Assembly: GCF_002277025.1 (NCBI RefSeq)
Contig: NZ_NIWD01000002.1
Location: 404,241-468,240, forward strand
Length of the DNA stretch: 64,000 nt
DNA from: Sphingopyxis sp. GW247-27LB
GTDB lineage: Bacteria > Pseudomonadota > Alphaproteobacteria > Sphingomonadales > Sphingomonadaceae
Reading direction: 5' to 3'
The notes under the pieces are model-generated. The model was not told where the DNA came from. It searched no databases and saw nothing but the letters and a program-made list of their open reading frames with translations. Numbering within the stretch: position 1 is the stretch's first letter; every line of letters starts with the position of its first letter. The position numbers and the translations under genes are program-made. This document shows positions 1 to 8,229 of this stretch, one piece after another.

Positions 1-4
1 TGTG

Positions 5-2083
5 ATGAACGCTGTTACCGAAACCGCAGCCGCAGAGCCTGTGTCTGGCGTCGAGATTTTCGTGCCGCTCGCCAAGCTCAAGAAGTCTCCGCGCAATGCC
101 CGCAAGGTGCCGCACGGGGAAGCCGCTATCGTGGCGCTGGCCGCTTCGATCCAGCACAAGGGGCTGATCCAGAACCTTGTGATCGAGCCCGAGGTCAAGG
201 AGGACGGGACGCCGACCGGGTACTATCTCGTCACCGCTGGCGAGGGCCGCAGGCTGGCGATGCTGCTGCGCGTCAAGCGCAAGCAGATCAAGAAGTCGGA
301 AGCCGTGCGCTGCTGGCTCGATACCGCGAACGATCCGGCCGAGATCAGCCTGGACGAGAACGTGACCCGGACCCCGATGCACCCCGCCGACCAGTTCGAG
401 CGGTTCCGTGAGCTTTCCGAGAGCAAGGGCTACGGCGCGGAGGAAATCGGCGCGCGGTTCGGCGTGTCGGCTTCTGTGGTGAAGCAGCGCCTCCGCTTGG
501 GCGCTGTCTCCCCGAAGCTGTTGCAGGTCTATCGCGAGGACGGGTTGACGCTGGACCAGTTGATGGCCTTCGCCATCACCGAGGATCATGCCCGGCAGGA
601 GCAGGTGTTCGAGAGCCTGCATCATAACCGCGAGCCGTGGATCATCCGCCGCGACATGACCGCGAGCAACGTGCCCGCCACAGATCGGCGCGCGGTGTTC
701 GTCGGTGCAGACGCTTACGTCGAGGCGGGTGGCAACATCATCCGCGACCTGTTCAGCGAGGACCGGGGCGGCTTCTTCGAGGATGCTGGCTTGCTCGACA
801 TGCTAGCCGTCGAGAAGCTGCGCGAGATCGCGGGCGAGGTGCAGGCCGAGGGCTGGAAATGGGCCGAAGCCTATATCGACTATCCCCACGCCAACGGTTT
901 CCGGCGCTTCTATCCCGAGCCGGTCGCCCTGTCCGACGAGGACGAGACGCGGCTGGAGGCGCTGTCCACCGAGCATGACGCATTAGCCGAAGGCTATTCG
1001 TCCTATGACGAAATGCCCGAGGACTTGGCGGAGAAGCTGGAGGGGCTGTCCGACGAGATCGACGCCATCAGCGCCAAGCGTTCGGCCTACGACCCGAAGG
1101 TGATCGCCAACGGCGGCGTGTTCGTCATCCTCAATCACGACGGCACGGCGCGGATCGAGCGCGGTTTCGTCCGGCCCGAGGACGAGGCGCTGGCAGACCC
1201 GCAGCCCGAGGATGAACCGGAGGGCGAAGTTGTTTCGTCCGGCGGTGAAGACGAGGACGAGGGCGGAGACGAGCAGGCCGAGGACGAGCAGGAAGCCGAG
1301 GAAGAGGAGCCGGGTAAGCCGATTTCCGACAGCCTCATTCGTGACCTGTCCGCGCACCGGACGCTCGCCTTGCGCGTGGCGCTTGGCGAACGGCCCGACC
1401 TTGCGGTGGTGGCGCTCACCCACACCCTGACGGCGCAGTTGTTCTACAGCTATGCCGAGGCCGGTTGCCTTGAGGTCCGTCCGACCGCCACCCCGCTTGG
1501 CAGCCATGCCGATGGGATCGACGACACCCCGTTGGCGGCGCGCGCAAGCGAGGCGCACGAGGCATGGGCCGAGCGGATGCCGCGTGACGTGGCGGACCTG
1601 TGGGGCTTCATCGTCGGGCTGGACGATGCGAAGCGGCTGGCGTTGCTGGCGCATTGCGCGTCCCGCACCGTCAACGCCTTGCGGCTGCCGTGGGACCGCA
1701 AGCCTCGTTCGTTGCAGACGGCGGACAGGCTGGCGAGCGCGCTGGGGCTTGATATGGCGAAGGACTGGACGCCCACCGTGGACAGCTATCTTGGCCGCGT
1801 CACCAAGGCGCATATCGTCGAGGCCGTGACGGAAGGCGTGTCGGAGGACGCCGCCTGCCGCATCGCCGACATGAAGAAGCCGGACATGGCGCAAGCCGCC
1901 GAGCAGCTTCTGGCCGGGACCGGATGGTTGCCCGCGACCTTGCGGACCACGCAGCCCGAGCCGAAGGCGATCGAAGCCGATGCCGTCAATACGGGGGATG
2001 CGGATCAGCCGTCCGCAGTGGAGGCGACTGAAACCGGAGCGGAGGACGAGGCGGACCAGCCTTACGCTGTCGCTGCCGAGTAA
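5..2083 (+). CDS. parB: ParB/RepB-like partition protein of the mobile element
   Basis: Predicted 692-residue DNA-binding protein of the ParB/KorB family, expected to bind centromere-like sites and support maintenance or regulation of the element. The N-terminal ParB nuclease-like fold spans about residues 15-115 and contains the GEGRRLAML box. A helix-turn-helix follows near residues 140-190 (GARFGVSASVVKQRLRLG). A very acidic linker rich in E and D lies around residues 395-440, before an alpha-helical C-terminal part. It is longer than chromosomal ParB (about 300 residues), as is usual for the ParB-like proteins of Tn4371-type elements. The ATG at 5 was chosen; a GTG at 2 is also in frame, and the window edge hides the ribosome-binding site and any parA upstream. 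Confidence 0.85.
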   Translation: MNAVTETAAAEPVSGVEIFVPLAKLKKSPRNARKVPHGEAAIVALAASIQHKGLIQNLVIEPEVKEDGTPTGYYLVTAGEGRRLAMLLRVKRKQIKKSEAVRCWLDTANDPAEISLDENVTRTPMHPADQFERFRELSESKGYGAEEIGARFGVSASVVKQRLRLGAVSPKLLQVYREDGLTLDQLMAFAITEDHARQEQVFESLHHNREPWIIRRDMTASNVPATDRRAVFVGADAYVEAGGNIIRDLFSEDRGGFFEDAGLLDMLAVEKLREIAGEVQAEGWKWAEAYIDYPHANGFRRFYPEPVALSDEDETRLEALSTEHDALAEGYSSYDEMPEDLAEKLEGLSDEIDAISAKRSAYDPKVIANGGVFVILNHDGTARIERGFVRPEDEALADPQPEDEPEGEVVSSGGEDEDEGGDEQAEDEQEAEEEEPGKPISDSLIRDLSAHRTLALRVALGERPDLAVVALTHTLTAQLFYSYAEAGCLEVRPTATPLGSHADGIDDTPLAARASEAHEAWAERMPRDVADLWGFIVGLDDAKRLALLAHCASRTVNALRLPWDRKPRSLQTADRLASALGLDMAKDWTPTVDSYLGRVTKAHIVEAVTEGVSEDAACRIADMKKPDMAQAAEQLLAGTGWLPATLRTTQPEPKAIEADAVNTGDADQPSAVEATETGAEDEADQPYAVAAE

Positions 2084-2088
2084 CGGTG

Positions 2089-2120
2089 GACCGGGGTCGC
2101 GCGAGCGGCCCCGGTCTTTT
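2089..2120 (+). terminator. Rho-independent terminator after parB
   Basis: GACCGGGG at 2089-2096 pairs perfectly with CCCCGGTC at 2109-2116 and is followed directly by TTTT. It begins five bases after the parB stop codon. Confidence 0.8.
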
Positions 2121-2134
2121 CTGGCCCGCCGGAA

Positions 2135-2168
2135 ATCGGCCGCGCACCCCGTTGGGTGCGCGGCCGAT
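2135..2168. repeat. 15-bp perfect hairpin
   Basis: A perfect inverted repeat of 15 bases (2135-2149 and 2154-2168) closes on a four-base CGTT loop. It follows the parB terminator and has no T-run of its own. It may serve as a second terminator or as mRNA protection between the convergent parB and arsH genes. A related layout follows DUF932 near 8.2 kb. Confidence 0.65.
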
Positions 2169-2184
2169 CGTCATTGATGGAACC

Positions 2185-2216
2185 GGCGCGCTCGCCGGGC
2201 CACGGCCCGGCTCGCG
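2185..2216. repeat. GC-rich palindromic block, copy 1
   Basis: A 32-base block reads GGCGCGCTCGCCGGGC, four bases, then GCCCGGCTCGCG. The same block, differing only in the four loop bases, recurs at 8230-8261 after DUF932. Its role is unknown. Confidence 0.6.
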
Positions 2217-2238
2217 CATAGAGATAGGAGGCGGCGCG

Positions 2239-2985
2239 TCAGCCTTGCCGCGCTACTGCAATGCTCGACCAGTCCGTGGCAGGATCCAATGTCACCCCGG
2301 CCTGCTTGCGTTCGGAATAGCGGTCCACGAGCTGATCGGCATGGGGCCGCAGCAGCACTGTGAACCGAACCAGCTCCTCCATCACGTCCACGATCCGGTC
2401 ATAATAGCTTGACGGCTTCATTCGGCCAGCATCGTCAAACTCGTTGAACGCCTTTGCAACGCTCGACTGATTGGGAATCGTGACCATCCGCATCCAGCGT
2501 CCGAGCACGCGCAGCGTGTTGACGCTGTTGAACGACTGCGACCCGGCCGACACCTGCATGACCGCGAGCGTGCGGCCTTGCGTCGGGCGCATCCCGCCCA
2601 TGTTCAGCGGCAGATGGTCAATCTGCACTTTCATCACGCCGGTGATCTGGCCGTGGCGCTCCGGTGAGCACCACACTTGCCCCTCCGACCACATTGACAG
2701 CTCACGCAGTTCGTGGACCGCTGGATGGTCGTCTCCGGCTACCTGGTCCGGCAGCGGCAGTTCGCCGGGATCGAAGATGCGCGTCTCGCACCCGAAGAAG
2801 CGCAGCAGGCGCGCAGCCTCCTCAACGCATAGACGCGAGTAGGACCGCTCCCGCAGCGAGCCGTAGAGCAGGAGGATGCGCGGGGCTGGATCAAGCGAGC
2901 CCAGCCCGATTGCAGGGCGCTGGCGGGCATAGGCCGGATCGAGCGCCGGCAGATGATCGGAATCGACGAGCTGGCGCAGCCGCAT
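2239..2985 (-). CDS. arsH: ArsH NADPH-dependent FMN reductase / organoarsenical oxidase
   Basis: Predicted 248-residue cytoplasmic flavoprotein. ArsH enzymes oxidise toxic trivalent methylarsenicals to the pentavalent form using FMN and NADPH. The flavodoxin-like phosphate-binding motif [13 protein letters not shown] lies near residues 35-50, and the family segments [16 protein letters not shown] and [18 protein letters not shown] are present. The reading frame continues upstream, but the ATG at 2985 fits the family length and overlaps the acr3 stop as TGATG, suggesting translational coupling. It is the last gene of the arsR-arsC-acr3-arsH operon. Confidence 0.93.
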   Translation of the reverse strand: MRLRQLVDSDHLPALDPAYARQRPAIGLGSLDPAPRILLLYGSLRERSYSRLCVEEAARLLRFFGCETRIFDPGELPLPDQVAGDDHPAVHELRELSMWSEGQVWCSPERHGQITGVMKVQIDHLPLNMGGMRPTQGRTLAVMQVSAGSQSFNSVNTLRVLGRWMRMVTIPNQSSVAKAFNEFDDAGRMKPSSYYDRIVDVMEELVRFTVLLRPHADQLVDRYSERKQAGVTLDPATDWSSIAVARQG

Positions 2986-4052
2986 CAGGCGACTGCGCCC
3001 CGCTCGTACCAGCCACGTGTGCGCTTCACGATCGCGACGACCGAGAGCATGACGGGCACCTCGACCAGCACGCCCACCACTGTTGCGAGCGCCGCGCCCG
3101 AGTTCAGCCCGAACAGCGAGATCGCGGCCGCCACCGCCAGCTCGAAGAAGTTGGACGCGCCGATCAGCGCAGCCGGGGCGGCCACGCACCAGGCGACCCC
3201 GAACCGGCGCGAGAGCCAGTAGGCGAGGCCCGCGTTGAAATAGACTTGGATAAGGATGGGAACGGCCAGGAGGGCGATCACCAGCGGGCGCGCCAGTATC
3301 TGTTCGCCCTGGAAACCGAACAGCAGCACCAGCGTCGCCAAGAGCGCGACCAGCGACACCGGCCCGAGGCGGGCGAGCACCCGATCGAGCGCGGGCTTGC
3401 CCCCGCTTCCCAGCACGCCGCGCCGGATCACCTGCGCGACGATGACGGGCACCACGATGTAGAGCAGGACCGACAGCATCAGCGTGTCCCAGGGCACGGT
3501 GACGGCCGCGACGCCGAGCAGCAGGGCCACCAGCGGCGCGAACAGGAAGATCATCAGCACGTCGTTCAAAGCGACTTGGGAGAGCGTGTAGTTCGGCTCG
3601 CCGTCACACAGGTTGGACCAGACGAACACCATTGCCGTGCAAGGCGCGGCGGCGAGCAGGATCAGCCCGGCGATGTAGGACGGGCCTTCGCCGGCCGGCA
3701 GCAGCGGCGCGAACAGATAGCCGATGAAGAACGTGCCGAGCGCCGCCATCGAGAACGGCTTGACCGCCCAGTTGATGAACAGCGTGACGCCCACGCCCTT
3801 CCAGTGCTGGCGGACGCTGCCGAGCGAGCCGAAATCGATCTTGAGCAGCATCGGGACGATCATCAGCCAGACCAGAACGGCGACGACCAGATTGACGCGC
3901 GCGACCTCCGCCGCGGCTATGGTCGCGAATATCCCCGGCATGACCGAGCCCAAGGCGATGCCGGCGACGATGCACAACGCCACCCAGAGCGTCAGATAGC
4001 GCTCGAAGGTGGACATGCTTGGGCGCGTTTGTTCGGAAGCAAGCGTCGCCAT
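2985..4052 (-). CDS. acr3: ACR3-family arsenite efflux permease
   Basis: Predicted 355-residue inner-membrane carrier of the bile/arsenite/riboflavin transporter superfamily that extrudes As(III) using the proton motive force. About ten hydrophobic segments are visible. The family's essential cysteine is seen as Cys138 in the [12 protein letters not shown] motif of the fourth segment, and the conserved SNFFELAVA segment is near residue 310. The start ATG at 4052 overlaps the arsC stop as TGATG, and its stop overlaps the arsH start the same way, so the three genes are tightly coupled. It belongs to the ACR3 type rather than the unrelated ArsB type. Confidence 0.95.
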   Translation of the reverse strand: MATLASEQTRPSMSTFERYLTLWVALCIVAGIALGSVMPGIFATIAAAEVARVNLVVAVLVWLMIVPMLLKIDFGSLGSVRQHWKGVGVTLFINWAVKPFSMAALGTFFIGYLFAPLLPAGEGPSYIAGLILLAAAPCTAMVFVWSNLCDGEPNYTLSQVALNDVLMIFLFAPLVALLLGVAAVTVPWDTLMLSVLLYIVVPVIVAQVIRRGVLGSGGKPALDRVLARLGPVSLVALLATLVLLFGFQGEQILARPLVIALLAVPILIQVYFNAGLAYWLSRRFGVAWCVAAPAALIGASNFFELAVAAAISLFGLNSGAALATVVGVLVEVPVMLSVVAIVKRTRGWYERGAVA

Positions 4053-4480
4053 CAGGCCACCCGCGCGCCGGAACCGTCGATCACCAGCTCGCCGTCTTCC
4101 TTGGCGAACGCGCCTCGCTGCGGCGCGGGCAGCAGATCGAGCACGGCTTCGGATGGTCGGCAGAGCTTCACGCCCAAGGGAGACACGACGAGCGGCCGGT
4201 TGATGAGGATCGGATGCGCCATCATCGCGTCCACCAGCGCGTCATCCGGCAGCGCGGGATCGTCGAGACCCAGCTCGGCAGAAGGCGTGCCCTTTTCGCG
4301 CAGCAGGTCGCGCGGAGTGATCCCGGCGCGGTCAATGAGCTGGACCAGCAGCGCGCGCGAGGGCGGGGTTTTCAGATACTCGACCACATGCGGCTCGATC
4401 CCGGCATTGCGGATCAGGCCCAGCGCGTTGCGCGACGTTCCGCACTCGGGATTGTGGTAGATGATGATATCGACGGGCAT
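4052..4480 (-). CDS. arsC: Glutaredoxin-type arsenate reductase ArsC
   Basis: Predicted 142-residue cytoplasmic enzyme that reduces arsenate to arsenite using glutathione and glutaredoxin, supplying the substrate for Acr3. The catalytic cysteine is Cys13 in HNPECGTSRN, and the conserved HPILINRPLVV segment supplies an arginine needed in this family. The ATG at 4480 was chosen because the protein then starts at the thioredoxin-fold first strand, as in E. coli plasmid R773 ArsC (about 141 residues). It lies 14 bases after arsR and overlaps acr3. Confidence 0.95.
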   Translation of the reverse strand: MPVDIIIYHNPECGTSRNALGLIRNAGIEPHVVEYLKTPPSRALLVQLIDRAGITPRDLLREKGTPSAELGLDDPALPDDALVDAMMAHPILINRPLVVSPLGVKLCRPSEAVLDLLPAPQRGAFAKEDGELVIDGSGARVA

Positions 4481-4494
4481 GTGCTGGCGTCCTT

Positions 4495-4827
4495 TCAGCG
4501 GCAGAGGGCGAGTTCGGCGACCAGCGGCGCGCACACGCTGGCGTCTCCGTCGCAGCAGTCTTTGACGAGGAACAGTGTGAGCGCGCGCAGGCCGTCCAGA
4601 TCGGCGCGGTAGATGATCGAGCGGCTATGCCGCTCCGAGCGGACCAGGCCGGCTCGCGCGAGGATGCCCAGGTGCGCTGACATGGTGTTCTGCGGCACGT
4701 CGAGCTGGCGGGCGATTTCGCCGGCCGCGAGGCCATGCGGTTCGTGCCGCACCAGCAGGCGGAATACGTAGAGACGAGTGCCTTGAGCGAGCGCACTCAG
4801 CGCAGCAATGGCCGATTCGCTTTCCAT
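4495..4827 (-). CDS. arsR: ArsR/SmtB-family arsenic-responsive repressor
   Basis: Predicted 110-residue winged-helix repressor that leaves the operator on binding As(III). The recognition helix region is LDVPQNTMSAHLGILARAGLV (about residues 42-62). The classic helix CVC metal site is absent; instead Cys91, Cys92 and Cys99 lie close together after the last core helix, with a further Cys109 at the C terminus. A C-terminal cysteine site of this type is known for several environmental ArsR proteins. It is the first gene of the ars operon and probably autoregulates through the inverted repeat at its start codon. Confidence 0.92.
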   Translation of the reverse strand: MESESAIAALSALAQGTRLYVFRLLVRHEPHGLAAGEIARQLDVPQNTMSAHLGILARAGLVRSERHSRSIIYRADLDGLRALTLFLVKDCCDGDASVCAPLVAELALCR

Positions 4828-4848
4828 ATATCCAGCTTAAACGATATG
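4826..4848 (-). promoter_or_regulatory. Probable ArsR operator
   Basis: An inverted repeat ATATC (4828-4832) and GATAT (4843-4847), ten bases apart, sits immediately upstream of the arsR start codon, with the outer CATAT and ATATG also matching. ArsR-family operators are typically AT-rich inverted repeats close to the repressor gene promoter. Binding here is inferred. Confidence 0.55.
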
Positions 4849-5417
4849 TTGGCGCTGGCGAGAGACTTTCTGTTGTTCGAGCCGGCCTCATGGACGAGCC
4901 TGCCGGCAGCCGTCTTCAGCTCGGTCCCGACCGGCGCGGTGACAGCCAGAGCGGAGAGCATCCAGTTTGACGTGTCGCGGCAAGATCATCGCGGCTGGTT
5001 TTTCACCCGGCGAACCTCGTCGAACCGACGGCGCGGAAACGGCGCCATGTGGCTCGACGGCCGGCATGATGTCACCGATTTCGCTGACGATGGAATGGAT
5101 GGTCCGCTATTTCCGGTGTGCTGACGAAGCTGACGAGGAGCTGTCGCGTCACGATCCGCATCCGCGCAGCCACAGCCACACGGCCTCTTGATTGGCTTGA
5201 TCTAACCGGGGCCGGCTCCGCCTCGATCGGACTGGCGCAACGGCGGCGCGCGGCTTTTTTCCGCCGCCTTCGGCTTTGCATCGCGAAGCAAAAAAGCCGC
5301 GCGCCGCCGTCCTCCGCTGCGCTGCGGCCGCAAGCGGTGCGCGTCCGATCGTCCCCGCTTCACCGATCGCCATCGAGGCCGCGGTGGTCGTGGCCCGAGA
5401 GCGAAAGGAACTTCGAC
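4849..5417. other. Intergenic stretch between arsR and DUF736
   Basis: About 570 bases without a convincing gene. Open frames on both strands are low-complexity, arginine-rich and lack ribosome-binding sites. The right half holds a 21-base inverted repeat listed separately. The left part should carry the leftward ars promoter. It may mark the junction where the ars cargo joined the element backbone, but no direct repeats or transposon ends were seen. Confidence 0.5.
5240..5310. repeat. 21-bp perfect inverted repeat with A/T tracts
   Basis: Arms at 5240-5260 and 5290-5310 are exact reverse complements. Each ends in a run of six T or A facing the 29-base spacer, which itself has a small CTTCG/CGAAG stem. 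The structure could act as a terminator, although the T-run faces the loop rather than trailing the stem, or as a protein-binding palindrome. It lies about 110 bases before DUF736. Confidence 0.7.
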
Positions 5418-5717
5418 ATGGCGACCATCGGCACCTTCACCAAGGCCGACAACGGCAACTTCAACGGGACCATCACGACCCTCACCCTCAAAGCAAAGAC
5501 GACCATTCGCCCGGTCGACAAGGAGAGCGACAAGGCCCCCGACTACCGCCTCGCCATTGGATCGGTCGAATGCGGCGCCGGGTGGAAGAAGACCAGCCGC
5601 GAGAACCGCGACTACATCGTAGTGAAGCTGGACGATCCGACGTTTCCGGCTCCAATCTATCCCACCTTGGTCGAGACCGACACCGCCGGCGAATACGCGC
5701 TCATTTGGTCGCGCTGA
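5418..5717 (+). CDS. DUF736 domain protein, copy 1
   Basis: Small predicted cytoplasmic protein of 99 residues with the DUF736 signature: MATIGTFTKADNGNFNGTI at the start, a DKAPDYR segment near residue 43, and a C-terminal YALIWSR. Its biochemical role is unknown; the family is found mostly on conjugative elements and plasmids of proteobacteria. The ATG at 5418 follows an AAAGGAA ribosome-binding site. The upstream in-frame extension is low-complexity and was excluded. A diverged second copy is at 11364-11699. Confidence 0.88.
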   Translation: MATIGTFTKADNGNFNGTITTLTLKAKTTIRPVDKESDKAPDYRLAIGSVECGAGWKKTSRENRDYIVVKLDDPTFPAPIYPTLVETDTAGEYALIWSR

Positions 5718-5725
5718 TCGGCAAC

Positions 5726-5754
5726 GACGCCCCGCTCCGAGTGGGCGGGGCGTC
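5726..5754 (+). terminator. Hairpin after DUF736
   Basis: GACGCCCCGC (5726-5735) pairs perfectly with GCGGGGCGTC (5745-5754) just after the DUF736 stop. A C-run rather than a T-run follows, so it is a weaker terminator candidate. Confidence 0.5.
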
Positions 5755-5779
5755 TCCCCCCAAAGGCTTTGCGACACCC

Positions 5780-5807
5780 TTGACCCAGATTCGATCGGCG
5801 TTAGTCT
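5780..5807 (+). promoter_or_regulatory. Probable promoter of the crcB transcript
   Basis: A TTGACC -35-like hexamer (5780-5785) and a weak TAGTCT -10-like hexamer (5802-5807) are 16 bases apart. They are placed to start transcription just ahead of the fluoride riboswitch. Confidence 0.45.
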
Positions 5808-5817
5808 TCGCTGCGTG

Positions 5818-5873
5818 GGATGGGGATGGAGCTCCCCGACAACCGCCCGCGAGGGCTGATAGCTCCTGCTGCG
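5818..5873 (+). ncRNA. Fluoride riboswitch (crcB motif RNA)
   Basis: The segment matches the fluoride aptamer. P1 is GGGG (5822-5825) with CCCC (5834-5837). P2 is GCCC (5845-5848) with GGGC (5853-5856). The pseudoknot is GGAGCT (5828-5833) with AGCTCC (5861-5866). The conserved core strings GATGG, ACAACCGCC and GGGCTGATAGCTCCTGC are all in place. A terminator hairpin follows, then crcB, which is the usual gene of this riboswitch class. Fluoride binding is expected to prevent termination and switch on expression of the exporter. Confidence 0.9.
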
Positions 5874-5914
5874 AGGGCCAACAGCCCAACCGTGGCGGGA
5901 GCGCGTCCGAAGCG

Positions 5915-5938
5915 AACCCGCCATCGGCGGGTTTTTTT
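5915..5938 (+). terminator. Riboswitch-controlled Rho-independent terminator
   Basis: AACCCGCC, a three-base loop and GGCGGG are followed by seven T, between the fluoride aptamer and the crcB start codon. The position fits the expression platform of a transcriptional ON switch. Confidence 0.85.
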
Positions 5939-5967
5939 GTTGCCCTCTCGAGGAGACGGAGAGCGGC

Positions 5968-6348
5968 ATGGATTACCTGATCGTGTTCTTGGGAGCGGGC
6001 GTCGGCGGCGCTCTGCGTCACGGCGTGAACGTGGCCGTCCTGCGGCTCGGCTGGACGGCGTTCCCGGCCAGCACCCTCGCCGTCAACGTAATCGGCTCCT
6101 TCCTGATGGGCGTCATCGTCGAGTATTTTGCTCTGAAGGCGCACCTGCCGCAGCACTGGCGGCTGTTCCTTACCACCGGCATCCTTGGCGGTTTCACCAC
6201 CTTCTCGGCGTTCGCACTGGAAGCTGCGCTGCTCTACGAGCGCGGCAGGCCAGCGCTGGCCGCCGCCTACGTGCTGGCGTCGGTCATACTGTCGATCACC
6301 GCATTGTTCGTGGCACTGGCCATCACCCGCTCTTTGGTGAAAGTCTGA
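5968..6348 (+). CDS. crcB: CrcB/Fluc fluoride channel
   Basis: Predicted 126-residue four-helix inner-membrane protein that forms a dual-topology dimer and lets fluoride leave the cell. Family motifs are visible: GAGVGGALRH in helix 1, a conserved asparagine in NVIGSFLMG (about residue 40), and GGFTTFSAFALEA (about residues 74-86), which supplies the phenylalanines and the sodium-site region. The ATG at 5968 follows two purine-rich ribosome-binding candidates. It is read from a fluoride riboswitch, and a cation transporter gene starts three bases after its stop. Confidence 0.95.
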   Translation: MDYLIVFLGAGVGGALRHGVNVAVLRLGWTAFPASTLAVNVIGSFLMGVIVEYFALKAHLPQHWRLFLTTGILGGFTTFSAFALEAALLYERGRPALAAAYVLASVILSITALFVALAITRSLVKV

Positions 6349-6351
6349 TTC

Positions 6352-6960
6352 ATGGATCAGCATAGCTCGGACGACGCGACAAACCTCGGCCTTCGGCGAG
6401 TGGTCCTCCTCGTGGGGCTCCTCAACCTCGGCTATTTCGGTATCGAGTTCGCGGTTGCGCTCGCGATCGGATCGGTGTCGCTGTTCGCCGACAGCGTCGA
6501 TTTTCTCGAAGACGCCTCAGTCAACCTGCTGATCCTCCTCGCGCTCGGTTGGTCGATGCGTCGCCGCGCGCAGGTAGGCATGGCGCTCGCCGCGATCCTT
6601 CTCGTGCCGGGTCTCGCCACGCTCTGGACAGCGTGGCAGAAGTTCAACCTCCCCGTCGCCCCCGACCCGCTACTGCTGTCGCTCGCGGGCCTGGGCGCAC
6701 TCGCGGTGAACCTAACCTGCGCCTTCATGCTCGCGCGTTACCGCCACCACAGCGGCAGCCTGACCAAAGCGGCGTTTCTGTCGGCCCGCAACGACGCGCT
6801 CGCCAACGTCGCGATCGTGGCGGCCGGCTTGATTACTGCCTCCCTGTGGCGCTCGGCGTGGCCGGACCTGATCGTGGGCATCGCCATCGCGGCGATGAAC
6901 GCTGACGCTGCTCGCGAGGTCTGGAAAGCGGCCCGCGAAGAGCGCCGGGCAGCAACTTGA
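6352..6960 (+). CDS. Short cation-efflux (CDF-like) membrane protein
   Basis: Predicted 202-residue inner-membrane protein resembling the transmembrane part of cation diffusion facilitators, with about six hydrophobic segments. The usual cytoplasmic C-terminal domain (about 80 residues) is missing, and the protein ends right after the last helix. Helix 2 has ADSVDFLEDASVN in place of the canonical DxxxD. Helix 5 has SARNDALANV, lacking the histidine of the usual HxxxD metal site. It probably moves a cation, but the substrate cannot be read from sequence. It sits three bases after crcB, so it likely shares fluoride control. Confidence 0.75.
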   Translation: MDQHSSDDATNLGLRRVVLLVGLLNLGYFGIEFAVALAIGSVSLFADSVDFLEDASVNLLILLALGWSMRRRAQVGMALAAILLVPGLATLWTAWQKFNLPVAPDPLLLSLAGLGALAVNLTCAFMLARYRHHSGSLTKAAFLSARNDALANVAIVAAGLITASLWRSAWPDLIVGIAIAAMNADAAREVWKAAREERRAAT

Positions 6961-7282
6961 AATCCCGGTGTCGTGAATAGGCCATTGCGCCACGATCTGT
7001 CAGCGTGGAGGCGTTGGCGCCGGAGCAAGGCAGGACTCTAGGTCCGATCTCGACTGAGCTCCGGCACGTCTTGATATTCTGCGTCGCCGGACTGCGCCGC
7101 GGTGCTTGGGGCTCCGCCCCCGGCGCACTTCAAGCGGCTTCCGCCCAGCTTCCCTCGCTTCGCTCAGTGCAGCCGGTTCCCCGCGAAGCCGCCTTCCGTT
7201 TGCACCCCCGGTCTCGCCGACGGGCAGGGTTTCAGCGCGGCGCTTCGCTGCGCGAAACCCAAGCCCAAGGAAGGAACAGACC
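6961..7282. other. Intergenic leader before DUF932
   Basis: No gene is supported in these 320 bases. The stretch is GC-rich with several small palindromes, including GGGGCTCCGCCCC near 7108-7120 and a GGTTTC/GAAACC stem around 7228-7259 that ends 24 bases before the DUF932 start. These may form structure in the DUF932 leader. Confidence 0.5.
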
Positions 7283-8125
7283 ATGTATCACCAGCTTGCC
7301 ACCCGGTTCGGCCGCAACGCCCATCAGATCAGCGGGCGCGAGGCGCTCGACAATGAGGCGCTGTATCGGCACGTCCCGTCCATCTTTGCCCGAGAGGCGC
7401 ATGACAGCCGGTCGGAGCGGTATGTCTATGTCCCGACCATCGAAGTCGTGGAGGGGCTGCGCCGGGAGGGATGGTTCCCGTTCTTCGCCGTTCAGTCGGT
7501 CCCCCGCGACGGCAATCGTCACGGCCACGCCAAGCATATGCTGCGCCTGCGCCGGGATGACGGTATCGGCAAGCCCGAGGCCGCCGAAGTCATCATCGTC
7601 AACAGCCACGATGGCACCAGCGCCTACCAGATGTTCGCCGGGATGCTGCGCTTCGTCTGCACCAACAGCATGATTGCGGGCGAGCGCTTCGAGGAGGTCC
7701 GCGTGCAGCACAAGGGCAATATCCAGCATGAAATTATTGAGGGCGTCTACACCGTCGCGGAGGACTTCCCGCGCCTGATCGACGCCAGCGAGACTATGAA
7801 GGAGATCCAGCTTTCCCAAGACGAGCAGCGCTTGCTCGGCGAGGTGAGCTTGGTCGCCCGCTATGGCGAGGACGAAAGCCCGTTGCAGCCCGAACAGGTC
7901 ATCGAGCCGCGCCGCCGCGACGATGTTGGGCGTAGCCTATGGACCACGTTCAACGTCATTCAGGAGAATGTCGTCCGGGGCGGATTGCAGGGCCGCAAGC
8001 GCAACGCGGAAGGCCGCATCCGCCGCAGCCAGACCCGCGCCATCAACGGCATTGACCAGAATGTCACCCTCAACCGCGCGCTGTGGACGCTGGCAGAGGG
8101 AATGCAGCGCTTGAAGGCGGCGTGA
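7283..8125 (+). CDS. DUF932 domain protein of the mobile element
   Basis: Predicted 280-residue soluble protein of the DUF932 (phage/plasmid-like, TIGR03299-related) family, common on conjugative elements and of unknown function. Visible landmarks are VPTIEVVEGLRREGWFPF near residue 50, a DGTSAYQMFAGMLRFVCTNSM segment near residues 113-133, and a basic C-terminal region with GRKRNAEGRIRRSQTRAING near residue 235. The ATG at 7283 follows AAGGAAC; the in-frame upstream extension is compositionally odd and was excluded. A strong terminator follows. Highly conserved members of this family are typical of Tn4371-like backbones. Confidence 0.85.
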   Translation: MYHQLATRFGRNAHQISGREALDNEALYRHVPSIFAREAHDSRSERYVYVPTIEVVEGLRREGWFPFFAVQSVPRDGNRHGHAKHMLRLRRDDGIGKPEAAEVIIVNSHDGTSAYQMFAGMLRFVCTNSMIAGERFEEVRVQHKGNIQHEIIEGVYTVAEDFPRLIDASETMKEIQLSQDEQRLLGEVSLVARYGEDESPLQPEQVIEPRRRDDVGRSLWTTFNVIQENVVRGGLQGRKRNAEGRIRRSQTRAINGIDQNVTLNRALWTLAEGMQRLKAA

Positions 8126-8133
8126 GCCGCACC

Positions 8134-8169
8134 GCCGTAGGGCCGGGCTTCCGGTCCTACGGCTCTTTT
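8134..8169 (+). terminator. Rho-independent terminator after DUF932
   Basis: GCCGTAGG (8134-8141) pairs with CCTACGGC (8156-8163), and TCTTTTT follows at once. Confidence 0.8.
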
Positions 8170-8190
8170 TCTGGGGCCGGCGAAATCGCA

Positions 8191-8222
8191 GTGCCCGCGC
8201 TCCCCGAAGGTCGCGCGGGCAC
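8191..8222. repeat. 10-bp hairpin
   Basis: GTGCCCGCGC (8191-8200) pairs with GCGCGGGCAC (8213-8222). It occupies the same relative place as the 15-base hairpin after parB, between a terminator and the conserved 32-base palindromic block. Confidence 0.6.
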
Positions 8223-8229
8223 CGCTACT

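Noticed and set aside
4735..5124. 129-codon plus-strand open frame overlapping arsR
   Set aside because: It begins inside arsR on the opposite strand, has no recognisable motif and covers the ars operator.
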